A stretch of DNA of 32,834 bases from Pelodictyon luteolum. Its GTDB lineage: Bacteria; Bacteroidota; Chlorobiia; Chlorobiales; Chlorobiaceae. Shown here piece by piece: positions 24,050 to 32,660 of the stretch. The DNA is taken from NCBI GenBank assembly GCA_020721225.1, contig DYNE01000026.1:1-32834 (forward strand). The letters are read 5' to 3'. How positions within the stretch are numbered: the first letter of the stretch is position 1; every line of letters begins with the position of its first letter. The notes beneath the pieces are model-generated. The model was not told the DNA's origin. It saw only the letters and a program-made list of their open reading frames with translations, and did no database searches. Made by a program: the position numbers and the translations under genes.

Positions 24050-24238
24050 TCAGACCTTGATGATGCAGTCCACTGGACATACTGCTACACATGCGGCTTC
24101 ATCGTGGTAGCCGATACAGTCGATGCAGACGCTTTCGTCGATAACATAGGTATCGTCGCCCTGAGTTATGGCCGCTACCGGGCATTCAGGTTCACATGCA
24201 CCGCAGTAGGTGCATTCTTCGGTAATACGATGTGCCAT
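24050..24238 (-). CDS. 2[4Fe-4S] ferredoxin, green sulfur type (second copy)
   Basis: A 62-residue ferredoxin with cysteines at exactly the same nine positions as the first copy (9, 12, 15, 19, 38, 41, 50, 54, 58). The first 20 residues differ little (MAHRITEECTYCGACEPECP), while the second half is more acidic and diverged (DESVCIDCIGYHDEAACVAVCP). Two ferredoxins of nearly identical size encoded close together are a known feature of Chlorobium genomes; they may have different redox potentials or partners. The ATG at 24238 follows ACAGGGAAAAAATC. It is upstream of the radical SAM gene by 260 bases. Confidence 0.95.
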   Translation of the reverse strand: MAHRITEECTYCGACEPECPVAAITQGDDTYVIDESVCIDCIGYHDEAACVAVCPVDCIIKV

Positions 24239-24348
24239 GATTTTTTCCCTGTTTTGAGGAGTTCAGAAAGTTGTGTACGGTTAACATCCGTCAGTGATTG
24301 AAAACCCGGAGGCATAAGACAAAGTTCCTTTTGCCTTGGATAGTGGTT

Positions 24349-25308
24349 TCATTTGTTTTCATGGATCTCGTAGGCATTGATGATGTCCCTGACCAGTTTG
24401 TGCCGGACTACATCCGATTTGTCGAGATAGACGAAGCCGATGCCTTTGATGTTTTTCAAAATCTGTTCGGCATTGGAGAGTCCGGATACCATTGATGTTG
24501 GAAGATCGATCTGGGTGACGTCCCCAGTTATGATGGCTTTCGAGTTGATGCCGAGCCGGGTAAGGCACATTTTCATCTGTTTGCCCGATGCATTCTGTGC
24601 TTCGTCGAGAATGATGAATGAGTTGTTGAGTGTACGTCCCCGCATGTAAGCAAGTGGTACAATTTCGATGACACGCCGTTCAGTAAGGAATTTCAGCTTT
24701 TCTGCGGTCAGCATATCCTGAAGAGCGTCGTAAAGCGGCCTGAGGTAAGGGTCTATTTTCTGGGCAAGGTCACCCGGCAAAAATCCGAGGCTTTCGCCAG
24801 CTTCGACAGCCGGTCGGGCAAGGACGATCCGTTTGACGGTTTTAGCTTTCCATGCGGCAACGGCAATCGCTACTGCGGTATAGGTTTTTCCTGTACCGGC
24901 AGGTCCTATAGCGAAAAGGATGTCATTGGTTTTCGCCTCGTTCACCATGCGCCGCTGACCGTCGGTTTTTGCCCGTACGGCATAATCCGGAGTCGAGACA
25001 ATGATATCTATATCGTCAGGCAGCGGGGGTTTCAGGTGTGGCGCAGGAGCAAGCGCAAGATTGATCAGCGCATTCAGATCATTTTCAAGCACTTCGCCAT
25101 GCTTGTCGGCAAGAAAGATCATCTCCCGGAAAATCTGTTCAAGTACAGTGACATCCTGAGTGTCGCCGTTCAGGATGATTATGGAGCCTCTTGCGGTGAT
25201 TTTGGTGTCGGGGAAAGAATTCCTGATTTTTTTCAGGTAGGAGTCGAATGGGCCGAGAAGGATGACCGGCTCAATACCCTGGATTTCGATTTTTTTTTCT
25301 GTGGTCAA
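24349..25308 (-). CDS. PhoH family ATPase
   Basis: A 319-residue PhoH-like P-loop ATPase. The Walker A motif is GPAGTGKTYTA near residue 135, Walker B is SFIILDEAQNAS, and the ARPAVEAGESLGFLPGDLAQKIDPYLRPLYD block is the hallmark of the family. An N-terminal KH-like region (residues about 10-90, IEPVILLGPFDSYLKKIRNSFPDTKITARG) precedes it. Members are thought to act in RNA metabolism beside YbeY. The start is a TTG at 25308 with AAGGACTTT before it; no ATG fits as well. It begins 21 bases after the hldD stop, so the two form an operon. Confidence 0.93.
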   Translation of the reverse strand: MTTEKKIEIQGIEPVILLGPFDSYLKKIRNSFPDTKITARGSIIILNGDTQDVTVLEQIFREMIFLADKHGEVLENDLNALINLALAPAPHLKPPLPDDIDIIVSTPDYAVRAKTDGQRRMVNEAKTNDILFAIGPAGTGKTYTAVAIAVAAWKAKTVKRIVLARPAVEAGESLGFLPGDLAQKIDPYLRPLYDALQDMLTAEKLKFLTERRVIEIVPLAYMRGRTLNNSFIILDEAQNASGKQMKMCLTRLGINSKAIITGDVTQIDLPTSMVSGLSNAEQILKNIKGIGFVYLDKSDVVRHKLVRDIINAYEIHENK

Positions 25309-25329
25309 AAGTCCTTGTGATTAATCTTT

Positions 25330-26322
25330 TTATGTATGGTTCTGCAGATCGTAATAAGGGGTTTCGGCGTCAAGATAGTTGCGTACATAGTCGCACACAC
25401 CTTCTTCGAGAGGGGTCATCGGCTTGTGAAATCCTGCAGTACGCAGTTTCGTCATTTCAGCACGGGTGTGATACTGGTAACGCCCCTGGAGATGCTCGGG
25501 CATCGGTACATAGTTGATCTCGGGTTTCAGATCCAGAGCGGCAAACGTTGCTTTGACAAGATCGTTGAAACTTCTTGCCTCTCCGCTTCCGATATTGAAA
25601 ATTCCTGATATTTCCGGATGATCGAGCAGCCAGATCATGATTGCGGTACAGTCCCGTATGTAGACGAAATCTCGCAGCTGTTCGCCGTCTTGATAATCGG
25701 GCCGGTGTGACTTGAAAAGATTAACCTGGCCATTTTCCCTAATCTGATTGAAGGCTTTATAGACGACGCTGGTCATATCGTTCTTGTGGTATTCGTTCGG
25801 TCCATACACATTGAAGAATTTCAGACCTGCGGTATGTTCAAGAATGCCTTGTTTCAGCGCCCATCGGTCGAACAGCTGCTTTGAATAGCCGTACATGTTC
25901 AGCGGACGGAGTGCGTCGATTCCGGTTTCATCATCTTCGTAGCCAGCGCTCCCGTCACCATAAGTGGCAGCACTTGAGGCATAGATCAGGCGGATGCTTT
26001 TTTTTATGCAGTATGTCGCTATGCTTTTGGAGTAGGCGAAATTTCGCTCGATGAGCAGATCTGCATCGGTTTCTGTCGTGGCGCTGATAGCGCCCATATG
26101 AATGATTGCTGTTATGTCCGGAAATGCTCCGTTTTCGAGGAGCGGAAGAAATTTATCTCTGGGAATGAAATCCGCAAAGCTGAGGCCGGAAAGATTCCGC
26201 CACTGTCCGGTAGCAGTAGAGCCGAGTGTGTCAACGACGACTATATCCTGACGTCCCTGCATATTGAGTTCCCAGAGCATGGCACTGCCGATGAATCCGG
26301 CTCCTCCGGTTATAATGATCAT
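25330..26322 (-). CDS. hldD: ADP-L-glycero-D-manno-heptose 6-epimerase
   Basis: A 330-residue NAD(P)-dependent short-chain epimerase that makes the heptose precursor of the lipopolysaccharide inner core. Landmarks are the N-terminal MIIITGGAGFIGSAMLWELN, IIHMGAISATTETDADLL (typical of HldD), YASSAATYGDGSAGYED, the catalytic Tyr-Lys in MYGYSKQLFDRW and KFFNVYGPNEYHKNDMTSV. The length equals that of the family. The start at 26322 is directly at the first beta strand. It lies upstream of the phoH gene in one unit. The presence of heptose synthesis fits a Gram-negative envelope. Confidence 0.94.
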   Translation of the reverse strand: MIIITGGAGFIGSAMLWELNMQGRQDIVVVDTLGSTATGQWRNLSGLSFADFIPRDKFLPLLENGAFPDITAIIHMGAISATTETDADLLIERNFAYSKSIATYCIKKSIRLIYASSAATYGDGSAGYEDDETGIDALRPLNMYGYSKQLFDRWALKQGILEHTAGLKFFNVYGPNEYHKNDMTSVVYKAFNQIRENGQVNLFKSHRPDYQDGEQLRDFVYIRDCTAIMIWLLDHPEISGIFNIGSGEARSFNDLVKATFAALDLKPEINYVPMPEHLQGRYQYHTRAEMTKLRTAGFHKPMTPLEEGVCDYVRNYLDAETPYYDLQNHT

Positions 26323-26380
26323 AATGCGCAGGTATTGTTAGAGCGTTAAGGTTAGCAAAATATGAAGGCCTGTGCAGAAA

Positions 26381-26418
26381 ACAAAGGGCCGTTTCTCAAT
26401 TAAGAAACGGCCCTTTGT
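26381..26418 (-). terminator. Intrinsic terminator after the sigma-like gene
   Basis: ACAAAGGGCCGTTTCT (26381-26396) is matched perfectly by its reverse complement at 26403-26418, with a six-base loop. On the minus strand the stem ends in a TTTGTTTTC tract, as expected for a terminator of the gene ending at 26434. It also shields hldD from read-through. Confidence 0.88.
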
Positions 26419-26433
26419 AAAGGAGAACATTCT

Positions 26434-26856
26434 TCAGGCGGAGGCTTTCAGAATATCATCATAAACGAGCAGTTTGCGTCCCCAGAAAAGCCATGTGCGT
26501 ATGGTGTCAACCGGTTTTTCAAGAATTTCGGATATCTCCCGGTGTTTCAGTCCTGATATTTCACTTATGAGAACCGAAAGCTTGATGTCTGCGGCCCGGT
26601 TTTTAATTGTTCTTGCCAGTCTTCCTGCCGATTTACAGGATTTTTCATTGAGGCATAATTCCGTCTGCTGTCCGAACCGGTCCACATAACAACTTCTGAA
26701 GGTTTTGAGAAGATCCTGTTCAGGCGTATCTATATCGGCATTCAGGTATGTGCAGTTGATAAGTTCACGTGACTGAGTCTCATTTCCTGTCATCCAGTAA
26801 GCGATGCTGTAGAGGTCGTCCAGCAGATCGAGCGGTGTTTTTGTTAAATATTTCAT
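26434..26856 (-). CDS. Small degenerate sigma-70/ECF-like protein
   Basis: A 140-residue protein with the layout of an ECF sigma factor but reduced. The N-terminal DLLDDLYSIAYWMTGNETQSRELINCTYLNA resembles region 2.1-2.2 (LYR-A--m-gn---AEDL-Q-tyl). The C-terminal LSVLISEISGLKHREISEILEKPVDTIRTWLFWGRKLL matches region 4 with its helix-turn-helix. Normal ECF proteins are 160-200 residues; the promoter-melting part of region 2 seems missing or strongly altered. It may be a specialised sigma factor, an antagonist or a plain DNA-binding protein. GAAGGAGCTGAA is an excellent ribosome-binding site. It is a single-gene unit, divergent from hisC, with its own terminator. Confidence 0.75.
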   Translation of the reverse strand: MKYLTKTPLDLLDDLYSIAYWMTGNETQSRELINCTYLNADIDTPEQDLLKTFRSCYVDRFGQQTELCLNEKSCKSAGRLARTIKNRAADIKLSVLISEISGLKHREISEILEKPVDTIRTWLFWGRKLLVYDDILKASA

Positions 26857-27037
26857 TTCAGCTCCTTCTGTAAGTATATCGGATAAAATTGATCCTTTTT
26901 TAAGTTATAAAAAAAATGAGGAATGTCCAGTTTTTTTTATAAAAAATCTTAAAAAGATGCTTTTTTTAGTGAAGTCGTACGGCTGGTTGTTGACCGGTCA
27001 TATGCCATCATGGCGGAGGAAACGGTAACGATAAAAA

Positions 27038-28105
27038 ATGAAAAGAGATATAAAGGATCTCCTTAATCCTGCGCTGCGAAATATTGCGGTATATAAGGTG
27101 GACGGGGGGCAGGAAGCTGCCGTCAAGCTGAATCAGAATGAAAGCCCGTTCGATCTGCCGTTCTGGATGAAAGAGCAGATTCTCGAAGAGTTTCGGCTGG
27201 AGCCATGGAATCGCTATCCGGACATCCTGCCTTTCAGGGGAATGGATGCCTACGCGGATTTTCTCGGAGTTTCGCGTGATTCGGTTATTATGAGCAACGG
27301 TTCCAATGAAATGCTTTATACGATATTTCTGGCTTGCCTGTCGCCGGGAAAAAAGATTCTTATTCCCGAGCCTTCTTTTTCACTCTATGAAAAAATAGCT
27401 CTGCTATTGCAGGCGGATATTGTTTCTGTACCCATGCAGCCCTCGCTTGATTTCGATGCCGATACTCTTATAGAGAGGGCAAAGCAGGAGAAGGTTGATT
27501 TTATTGTGCTTTCGACACCGAATAATCCTACCGGGAAATCGCTTTCCAGTCAGGATATTGCCCGTATTGTCAGGGAGTGCGATGCCATTGTTCTTGTCGA
27601 TGAAGCGTATATCGAATTTTCAAGGGAGCATTCGGCACTTGTTCTTATCGAGGAGTGTCCAAACCTGATTGTGCTGCGAACCATGTCCAAAGCGCTGGCG
27701 CTTGCCGGGATGAGGATTGGTTTTGCCATTGCGAATCCTCTGCTGATGGCCGAAATAGCCAAACCGAAAATACCGTTTGCGTCGAGTCGTTTTGCCGAAA
27801 TCACTCTGCAGCATGTATTGAGATATTATTATCTGGTAACGGATGCCGTTTCGTATATTCTTGGCGAACGCGAACGGATTTATATGGAACTGGAGGGAAT
27901 CGCTTCCCTGGATGTGTTTCAGAGCGACACCAATTTTCTTATCATCAGAGTGCCTGATGCACAAAAGGTGTTTCATGCACTTGTCAGTTCAGGTATTCTT
28001 GTTCGTAATGTTTCGGGTTACCTGCTTATGGAGAATTGCCTGCGATTTAATATAGGACTGCGTGAGGAGAACGATCAGTTGCTTGAAAAACTCCAAAGCC
28101 TGTAG
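27038..28105 (+). CDS. hisC: Histidinol-phosphate aminotransferase
   Basis: A 355-residue PLP-dependent fold-type I aminotransferase that makes histidinol phosphate in histidine synthesis. Family marks are KLNQNESPFDLP, NRYPD, MSNGSNEMLYTIFLAC, STPNNPTGKSLS, LVDEAYIEFS, and the PLP lysine in RTMSKALALAGMRIGF. The C-terminus ENCLRFNIGLREENDQLL carries the Arg that binds the substrate carboxylate or phosphate. The ATG at 27038 is the natural start; a GGAGGAAAC sequence lies some 20 bases upstream, farther than ideal. The SpoU methyltransferase gene starts one base after its stop. Confidence 0.94.
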   Translation: MKRDIKDLLNPALRNIAVYKVDGGQEAAVKLNQNESPFDLPFWMKEQILEEFRLEPWNRYPDILPFRGMDAYADFLGVSRDSVIMSNGSNEMLYTIFLACLSPGKKILIPEPSFSLYEKIALLLQADIVSVPMQPSLDFDADTLIERAKQEKVDFIVLSTPNNPTGKSLSSQDIARIVRECDAIVLVDEAYIEFSREHSALVLIEECPNLIVLRTMSKALALAGMRIGFAIANPLLMAEIAKPKIPFASSRFAEITLQHVLRYYYLVTDAVSYILGERERIYMELEGIASLDVFQSDTNFLIIRVPDAQKVFHALVSSGILVRNVSGYLLMENCLRFNIGLREENDQLLEKLQSL

Positions 28106-28106
28106 T

Positions 28107-28646
28107 ATGGGTTTCAGGAAACTGACGGGAGCTGAAATGAAACGGCTGAGCCCCGCGGAACTCGAAGATTCGCCGAAATATCCGGTTTACCTTATGCTGC
28201 ATAACATCCGGAGCATGTGGAATGTAGGTTCCATGTTTCGTACCGCTGATGCAGCCGGTATTGAAAAGATGATTCTTACCGGTTATACGGCAATTCCGCC
28301 GCGCAAGGAGATTGAAAAAACGGCGCTTGGAGCCCAGGAAACCGTGAAATGGGAGTACTGCGCCGATCCGCTTGATGCCATTGTTCAGCTGAAATCCGAA
28401 GGGGTGAGGATATGCGGTCTTGAAATTGCCGAAAACAGCCGTTTGTACACAGCAATGGAAAAAGAGGAGTTTCCGATCTGCCTGGTTGTCGGGAACGAGG
28501 TTGACGGCATCGATGACGAGGTGCTTTCGTGCTGCGATGCCGTGCTTGAAATTCCTCAGTACGGGGCCAAGCACTCACTGAACGTTGCCGTTGCTGCAGG
28601 TGTTGCGCTTTTTGAGCTTGTCAGGGTAGTTCGGGACGGGTTGTAA
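28107..28646 (+). CDS. SpoU/TrmH-family RNA 2'-O-methyltransferase
   Basis: A 179-residue SPOUT-fold methyltransferase that would methylate a ribose 2'-OH in rRNA or tRNA. The three family motifs are present: YLMLHNIRSMWNVGSMFRTADAAG (motif 1), LVVGNEVDGIDDEVL (motif 2) and IPQYGAKHSLNVAVAAGVALFEL (motif 3, forming the SAM-binding knot). It has no N-terminal substrate-binding domain as in RlmB. I choose the ATG at 28107, one base past the hisC stop, rather than a start inside hisC. The tight spacing suggests translational coupling. The target nucleotide is unknown. Confidence 0.92.
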   Translation: MGFRKLTGAEMKRLSPAELEDSPKYPVYLMLHNIRSMWNVGSMFRTADAAGIEKMILTGYTAIPPRKEIEKTALGAQETVKWEYCADPLDAIVQLKSEGVRICGLEIAENSRLYTAMEKEEFPICLVVGNEVDGIDDEVLSCCDAVLEIPQYGAKHSLNVAVAAGVALFELVRVVRDGL

Positions 28647-28703
28647 CTTTTTAACCCGTTCGCGTGTTTTTCAGTTATATAGTTTAAATAAACATGTTCT
28701 TCA

Positions 28704-29540
28704 ATGCTTCATTACAAGACATATGAACTCCCTGACACCGATGCTCCATGGGTTGTGTTTGTGCACGGAGCCGGTGGCAGTTCTTCTATCTGGTTTCTGC
28801 AGATCAAGGAGTTTATCAAGCATTTCAATGTTCTGCTTGTCGATCTGAGAGGACATGGCAAATCAAAGCATATCGTAACCTTCAAAGAGGACAGGCACTA
28901 CAATTTCGAGGATATAACCCGTGACATCATCGAGGTTCTTGATGAGTTGCATATTGATAAAGCTCATTTTATAGGGATATCTCTCGGTACCATCCTGATT
29001 CGCAACATGAGCGAAATCGCTCCTGATCGCGTCAGTTCAATGATTATGGGTGGTGCGATCATCAGGCTGAATATAAGGGCAAAAGTGCTTGTAACCCTTG
29101 GAAACATGTTTAAGCGGGTTGTACCCTATATGTGGCTCTACAGTTTTTTCGCCTGGATTATCATGCCTCGCGAGCGGCATAAGAAGTCGCGTCTGCTGTT
29201 TGTGAACGAGGCGAAAAAAGTAGCTCAGAAAGAGTTCATGCGCTGGTTCAGGCTGACCTATGAGCTCACTCCTCTCCTTAAATATTTTGAAGAGAAGGAT
29301 ACCGGTATTCCCACGCTTTATCTGATGGGTGAGGAAGATCACATGTTTCTGCCGGCAGTCCGTATAATCATTACCCGCCATTCCAACTCATGGCTTGAGG
29401 TTATCAGTGATTCCGGACATGTTTGTAATGTCGATCAACCGCGGGAGTTCAACTCTCGTGCTATTGCTTTTGTCAAAAAGATGGATACTTTTTCGGCAAG
29501 AGAGTGCGAAGCTGGATTGCCGCAGCTTGCTGCCTGTTAG
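28704..29540 (+). CDS. Alpha/beta-hydrolase
   Basis: A 278-residue alpha/beta-hydrolase-fold protein. The nucleophile elbow is GISLGT (FIGISLGTILIRN), the oxyanion region HGAGGSSSIWF, and VDLRGHGKSK the usual second loop. The acid is probably Asp in MGEEDHMFLP and the base His in SDSGHVCNVDQP. A lid or membrane-facing insert (VPYMWLYSFFAWIIMP, about residues 150-165) is hydrophobic. The substrate is unknown; an ester or lipid is possible. No Shine-Dalgarno sequence is seen. Its stop codon overlaps the pth stop on the other strand. Confidence 0.88.
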   Translation: MLHYKTYELPDTDAPWVVFVHGAGGSSSIWFLQIKEFIKHFNVLLVDLRGHGKSKHIVTFKEDRHYNFEDITRDIIEVLDELHIDKAHFIGISLGTILIRNMSEIAPDRVSSMIMGGAIIRLNIRAKVLVTLGNMFKRVVPYMWLYSFFAWIIMPRERHKKSRLLFVNEAKKVAQKEFMRWFRLTYELTPLLKYFEEKDTGIPTLYLMGEEDHMFLPAVRIIITRHSNSWLEVISDSGHVCNVDQPREFNSRAIAFVKKMDTFSARECEAGLPQLAAC

Positions 29541-29547
29541 GCGGCAG
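29530..29547. other. Small hairpin at overlapping convergent stop codons
   Basis: The plus-strand TAG (29538-29540) and minus-strand TAA (29537-29539) share bases, leaving no space between the hydrolase and pth genes. A short stem CTGCC/GGCAG spans this point. No other terminator is seen for either gene here, so their transcripts must run into each other. Confidence 0.55.
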
Positions 29548-30109
29548 GTTTGTTGAAGTGGTTCATGGCATGCTCGATGCCGTTGACGGCAAAATCGAGA
29601 GCTGCATCGACGCACACTGGCAGCACTTTTTCCATGGTTTTTTTTTCATCTTCACTGAATTTTCCCAGCACAAACGATGAGAACGAGGTGAGTGGCTGAT
29701 CTTCCAGCCGGATACCCACTCTCATACGGGCAAATTCATCGTTTCCCAGACATTCTATAATATGCTTCAGGCCGTTTTGTCCTCCTGCCGATCCTTTGGC
29801 TCTGAGCCTCAGCGTGCCTGATGGCAGGTTGAGGTCATCGCAGATAACCAGAATATCCGGACGCTGAATTTTATAAAAGTTCATGGCGGCAACCACGGCA
29901 TGACCGGACAGGTTCATGTAGGTCATCGGTTTGAGCAGAACGATCGCGGCGTTGCGCCAGCTGACTTTCGCGAAATGGTATTTACCTTTTCCTGCGGCGA
30001 AAGGGAGCTGAAAAGATTCGGAAAGTCTGTCGAGCACATCGAATCCTACATTGTGCCTTGTTCCCGAATACTTCGATTCCGGATTTCCGAGTCCGATGAC
30101 AAGTTTCAT
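29537..30109 (-). CDS. pth: Peptidyl-tRNA hydrolase
   Basis: A 190-residue Pth, the normal length, which releases tRNA from stalled peptidyl-tRNA. It begins MKLVIGLGNPESKYSGTRHNVGF with the conserved Asn in GLGNP and the catalytic His in RHNVGF. LLKPMTYMNLSGHAV and VICDDLNLPSGTLRLRAKGSAGGQNGLKHII include the conserved Asn, Asp and Lys/Gly-rich region. A terminator lies upstream on the hppA side, so pth needs its own promoter. Its gene ends overlapping the convergent hydrolase gene. Confidence 0.96.
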   Translation of the reverse strand: MKLVIGLGNPESKYSGTRHNVGFDVLDRLSESFQLPFAAGKGKYHFAKVSWRNAAIVLLKPMTYMNLSGHAVVAAMNFYKIQRPDILVICDDLNLPSGTLRLRAKGSAGGQNGLKHIIECLGNDEFARMRVGIRLEDQPLTSFSSFVLGKFSEDEKKTMEKVLPVCVDAALDFAVNGIEHAMNHFNKPAA

Positions 30110-30142
30110 GATTTCAGGTATTCACAGACTGAAAAGAAATTG

Positions 30143-30175
30143 AAAAAAAAGCGGCCTTCTTTGCAGAAGACCGCT
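30143..30175 (-). terminator. Intrinsic terminator after hppA
   Basis: AGCGGCCTTCT (30150-30160) pairs with AGAAGACCGCT (30165-30175) with one mismatch and a four-base loop. On the minus strand the stem is followed by eight T residues. It lies about 30 bases past the hppA stop. Confidence 0.85.
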
Positions 30176-30202
30176 GGAATGGTACGAAATGTTACCGATT
30201 TA

Positions 30203-32287
30203 TCAAAGCAGCGGAGCTATGACCAGGGCAACCACGGCAATGAGTTTCATGAGGATGTTGAGGCTCGGTCCACTCGTATCCTTGAGCGGATCGCCCACCG
30301 TATCACCGACGACTGCGGCCTTGTGAGCATCGGAGCCCTTGCCGTACACCACGCCGTTGAATTCGATCTTGCCTTCGATTCGTTTTTTGGCATTATCCCA
30401 GGCACCACCGGCGTTGGACTGGAAGATAGCCATCAGTACACCCGAAGAGGTCACGCCGGCAAGCAGGCCGCCGAGCATGTCCTTTGATATGAAACCCACG
30501 ACAACCGGTACCAGCACGCCCATGAGGCCGGGAAGGATCATCTCCCTGATGGCGGCCTTGGTGGAGATATCGACGCAGTGCGCGAACTCGGCCTCGGCGG
30601 TGCCTTCCCGCAGGCCTGGAATTTCCCTGAACTGACGGCCGACCTCGTTGATCATGTCGGAAGCCGCACGGCCTACGGCGCCCATGGCCATGGCGCTGAA
30701 GACGAAGGGCAGCATGGCCCCGATGAGCAAGCCTGCCATGATGATTGGTTCGGAGATGTCAAGAGAGGTGACATGCGCCTGCTGACGGTATGCGGCAAAG
30801 AGGGCAAGTGCGGTCAGTGCGGCGCTCCCGATGGCAAAGCCTTTACCTATAGCTGCTGTGGTGTTGCCGACGGCATCAAGCTTGTCGGTTCTTTCGCGGA
30901 CTTCCGGCGGCAGACCGGCCATTTCTGCAATGCCTCCGGCGTTGTCTGAAATCGGCCCGTACGCATCGACGGCAAGCTGGATACCTGTTACCGAAAGCAT
31001 GCCGAGAGCGGCGATGGCGATACCGTAGAGTCCTGCATAGTAGTGGGAAGCGACGATAGCCGCGGAGAGCACGAGTACCGGCAGGCCGGTGGACATCATG
31101 CCGATTCCAAGTCCGGAAATGATGGTTGTCGCCGCGCCGGTGAGGCTCTGACGGGCTATCTCGATAACCGGTTTGTTGTCCGTCGAACAGTAGTACTCGG
31201 TAATCATGCCGATCAGCACGCCGGCAACAAGACCGATGATGACCGCGAAGAAGATGTTGAGCGAGGTGTAGGTGAAGCCGTCAACCGTCCAGCTTGCGGG
31301 AAGAAAGTAATCGATGATGAAGTAGCTGAGCACGGCCATGATGATGGAAGCTCCGAACTCGCCCATGTTGAGGCCGGTCTGTGGATTGCCTCCCTCCTTG
31401 ACTTTCACGAAAAACGAACCGACGATCGAGACGAGAATACCTACCGCGGCGATGATGAGCGGAAGGGTTACTCCAATGACCGGATTGACTCCCATGGTAT
31501 TGAATACCGGGACGAACGCGGCTCCGAGCACCATGGTTCCGATGATTGCGCCTACATAGCTTTCGAAAAGGTCGGCGCCCATACCTGCCACGTCGCCGAC
31601 GTTGTCGCCGACATTATCGGCAATGGTCGCAGGGTTGCGCGGATCGTCTTCCGGAATGCCTTCGTAAACCTTGCCTGCAAGGTCGGCTCCGACGTCGGCG
31701 GCTTTGGTGTAGATGCCTCCGCCAACACGGGCAAAGAGCGCGATGGAGGATGCGCCGAGCGAGAAGCCGGAGATAAGGTTGATGACTTCACTGACCTGGG
31801 TCAGGGCGGGGAACATCTGCGAATAGATGATAAAGAGCGTCGAGAGGCCGAGAATGCCGAGGCCGACTACGGAAAGACCCATTACCAGACCGCCTGAAAA
31901 GGCTATGTTGAGGGCCTGGCCGAGCCCGGTGCGAGCGGCGTTCGTGGTGCGGACGTTGGCTTTTGTTGCCACCTTCATGCCGAAAAAGCCGGCAAGTGCC
32001 GAACAGAAGGCTCCCACTACAAAACTGACGGCGATAATCGGGGAGGTACCCTCTCTTCCGCTGTTGGCGAAGCCGAGGAGGATGGCTACGGAGATGACGA
32101 AAATAACGAGAACCTTGTACTCCCTTTTCAGGAATGCGAGAGCGCCGTCGGCTATGTGCCCGGCGATTTTCGACATTTTTTCAGTGCCTTCGGGCTGTTT
32201 GGAAATCCAGGAGGCCTTGAAAAAGGCATAGATCAATGCAAGAACACCACTAACCGGAATCGCATAGAGAATGGTTTGATTTTCCAT
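30203..32287 (-). CDS. hppA: Membrane pyrophosphatase, K+-dependent type
   Basis: A 694-residue ion-pumping pyrophosphatase with about 16 helices. It hydrolyses pyrophosphate and pumps H+ or Na+. Substrate motifs are [47 protein letters not shown] and [31 protein letters not shown] has Ala where K+-independent enzymes have Lys, so it should need K+. The gate Glu lies in ADLFESYVG, the position used in Na+ pumps and some K+-dependent H+ pumps, so the ion is undecided. In a phototroph it recovers energy from biosynthetic pyrophosphate. The ATG at 32287 has no clear ribosome-binding site; a structured region lies upstream and a terminator follows. Confidence 0.95.
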   Translation of the reverse strand: MENQTILYAIPVSGVLALIYAFFKASWISKQPEGTEKMSKIAGHIADGALAFLKREYKVLVIFVISVAILLGFANSGREGTSPIIAVSFVVGAFCSALAGFFGMKVATKANVRTTNAARTGLGQALNIAFSGGLVMGLSVVGLGILGLSTLFIIYSQMFPALTQVSEVINLISGFSLGASSIALFARVGGGIYTKAADVGADLAGKVYEGIPEDDPRNPATIADNVGDNVGDVAGMGADLFESYVGAIIGTMVLGAAFVPVFNTMGVNPVIGVTLPLIIAAVGILVSIVGSFFVKVKEGGNPQTGLNMGEFGASIIMAVLSYFIIDYFLPASWTVDGFTYTSLNIFFAVIIGLVAGVLIGMITEYYCSTDNKPVIEIARQSLTGAATTIISGLGIGMMSTGLPVLVLSAAIVASHYYAGLYGIAIAALGMLSVTGIQLAVDAYGPISDNAGGIAEMAGLPPEVRERTDKLDAVGNTTAAIGKGFAIGSAALTALALFAAYRQQAHVTSLDISEPIIMAGLLIGAMLPFVFSAMAMGAVGRAASDMINEVGRQFREIPGLREGTAEAEFAHCVDISTKAAIREMILPGLMGVLVPVVVGFISKDMLGGLLAGVTSSGVLMAIFQSNAGGAWDNAKKRIEGKIEFNGVVYGKGSDAHKAAVVGDTVGDPLKDTSGPSLNILMKLIAVVALVIAPLL

Positions 32288-32341
32288 GTTTGTTTTTGGT
32301 TGAAAATTGCTTGAAACCTTGGAACCGAAAGAGGCAAGAAG

Positions 32342-32381
32342 GTGACTTCAGGCTTCCGGGGAAGCCTTTTGGTGCAGTCAC
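32342..32381. promoter_or_regulatory. Nested stem-loop upstream of hppA
   Basis: An outer stem GTGACT (32342-32347) / AGTCAC (32376-32381) encloses an inner perfect stem AGGCTTCC (32350-32357) / GGAAGCCT (32360-32367). It lies 55-95 bases before the hppA start codon. If transcribed it would be a stable leader structure; alternatively it is a binding site or a terminator of plus-strand transcription (four T residues follow the inner stem). Confidence 0.55.
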
Positions 32382-32596
32382 GTGAATCCGCGGAATGCGG
32401 CGACGCTGTGGGTATGTAAGATGACATGGTAAATCATAACAATCATTGAAATTACGATTTATTACGGGGAGTTCAAAACACTACTTGTATGTCTTAAGCC
32501 CCATTTTTCTTTACACTTCTCGGCAGGAACTCTATGAGCATATATCCCGGAGCAGGTGTACCGGATAGTCTTTTAATCACTGAGGGTCAAATTCCC

Positions 32597-32660
32597 CGAA
32601 GCTTGCTTCGTAAAAGAATAATCTTCTTATGAATTCATACCCCGCTGCTTGCGGCGGGGT
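32597..32660. repeat. Pair of REP-like hairpins sharing a GCTTGC apex
   Basis: Hairpin one is CGAAGC/GCTTCG (32597-32610). Hairpin two is ACCCCGCTG/CGGCGGGGT (32639-32660) with one wobble pair. Both have GCTTGC at the tip. The size, G/C-rich stem and paired arrangement resemble repetitive extragenic palindromes moved by RAYT transposases. No transposase gene is in the window. Confidence 0.6.

Noticed and set aside
26930-26970. A/T-rich ATCTT/AAGAT hairpin followed by T residues before hisC
   Set aside because: It lies between divergent genes where a terminator has no transcript to stop; probably just A/T-rich promoter sequence.
31043-31897. A 284-codon plus-strand frame
   Set aside because: It lies opposite hppA; its high Asp/Gly/His content is a by-product of the pyrophosphatase codons.
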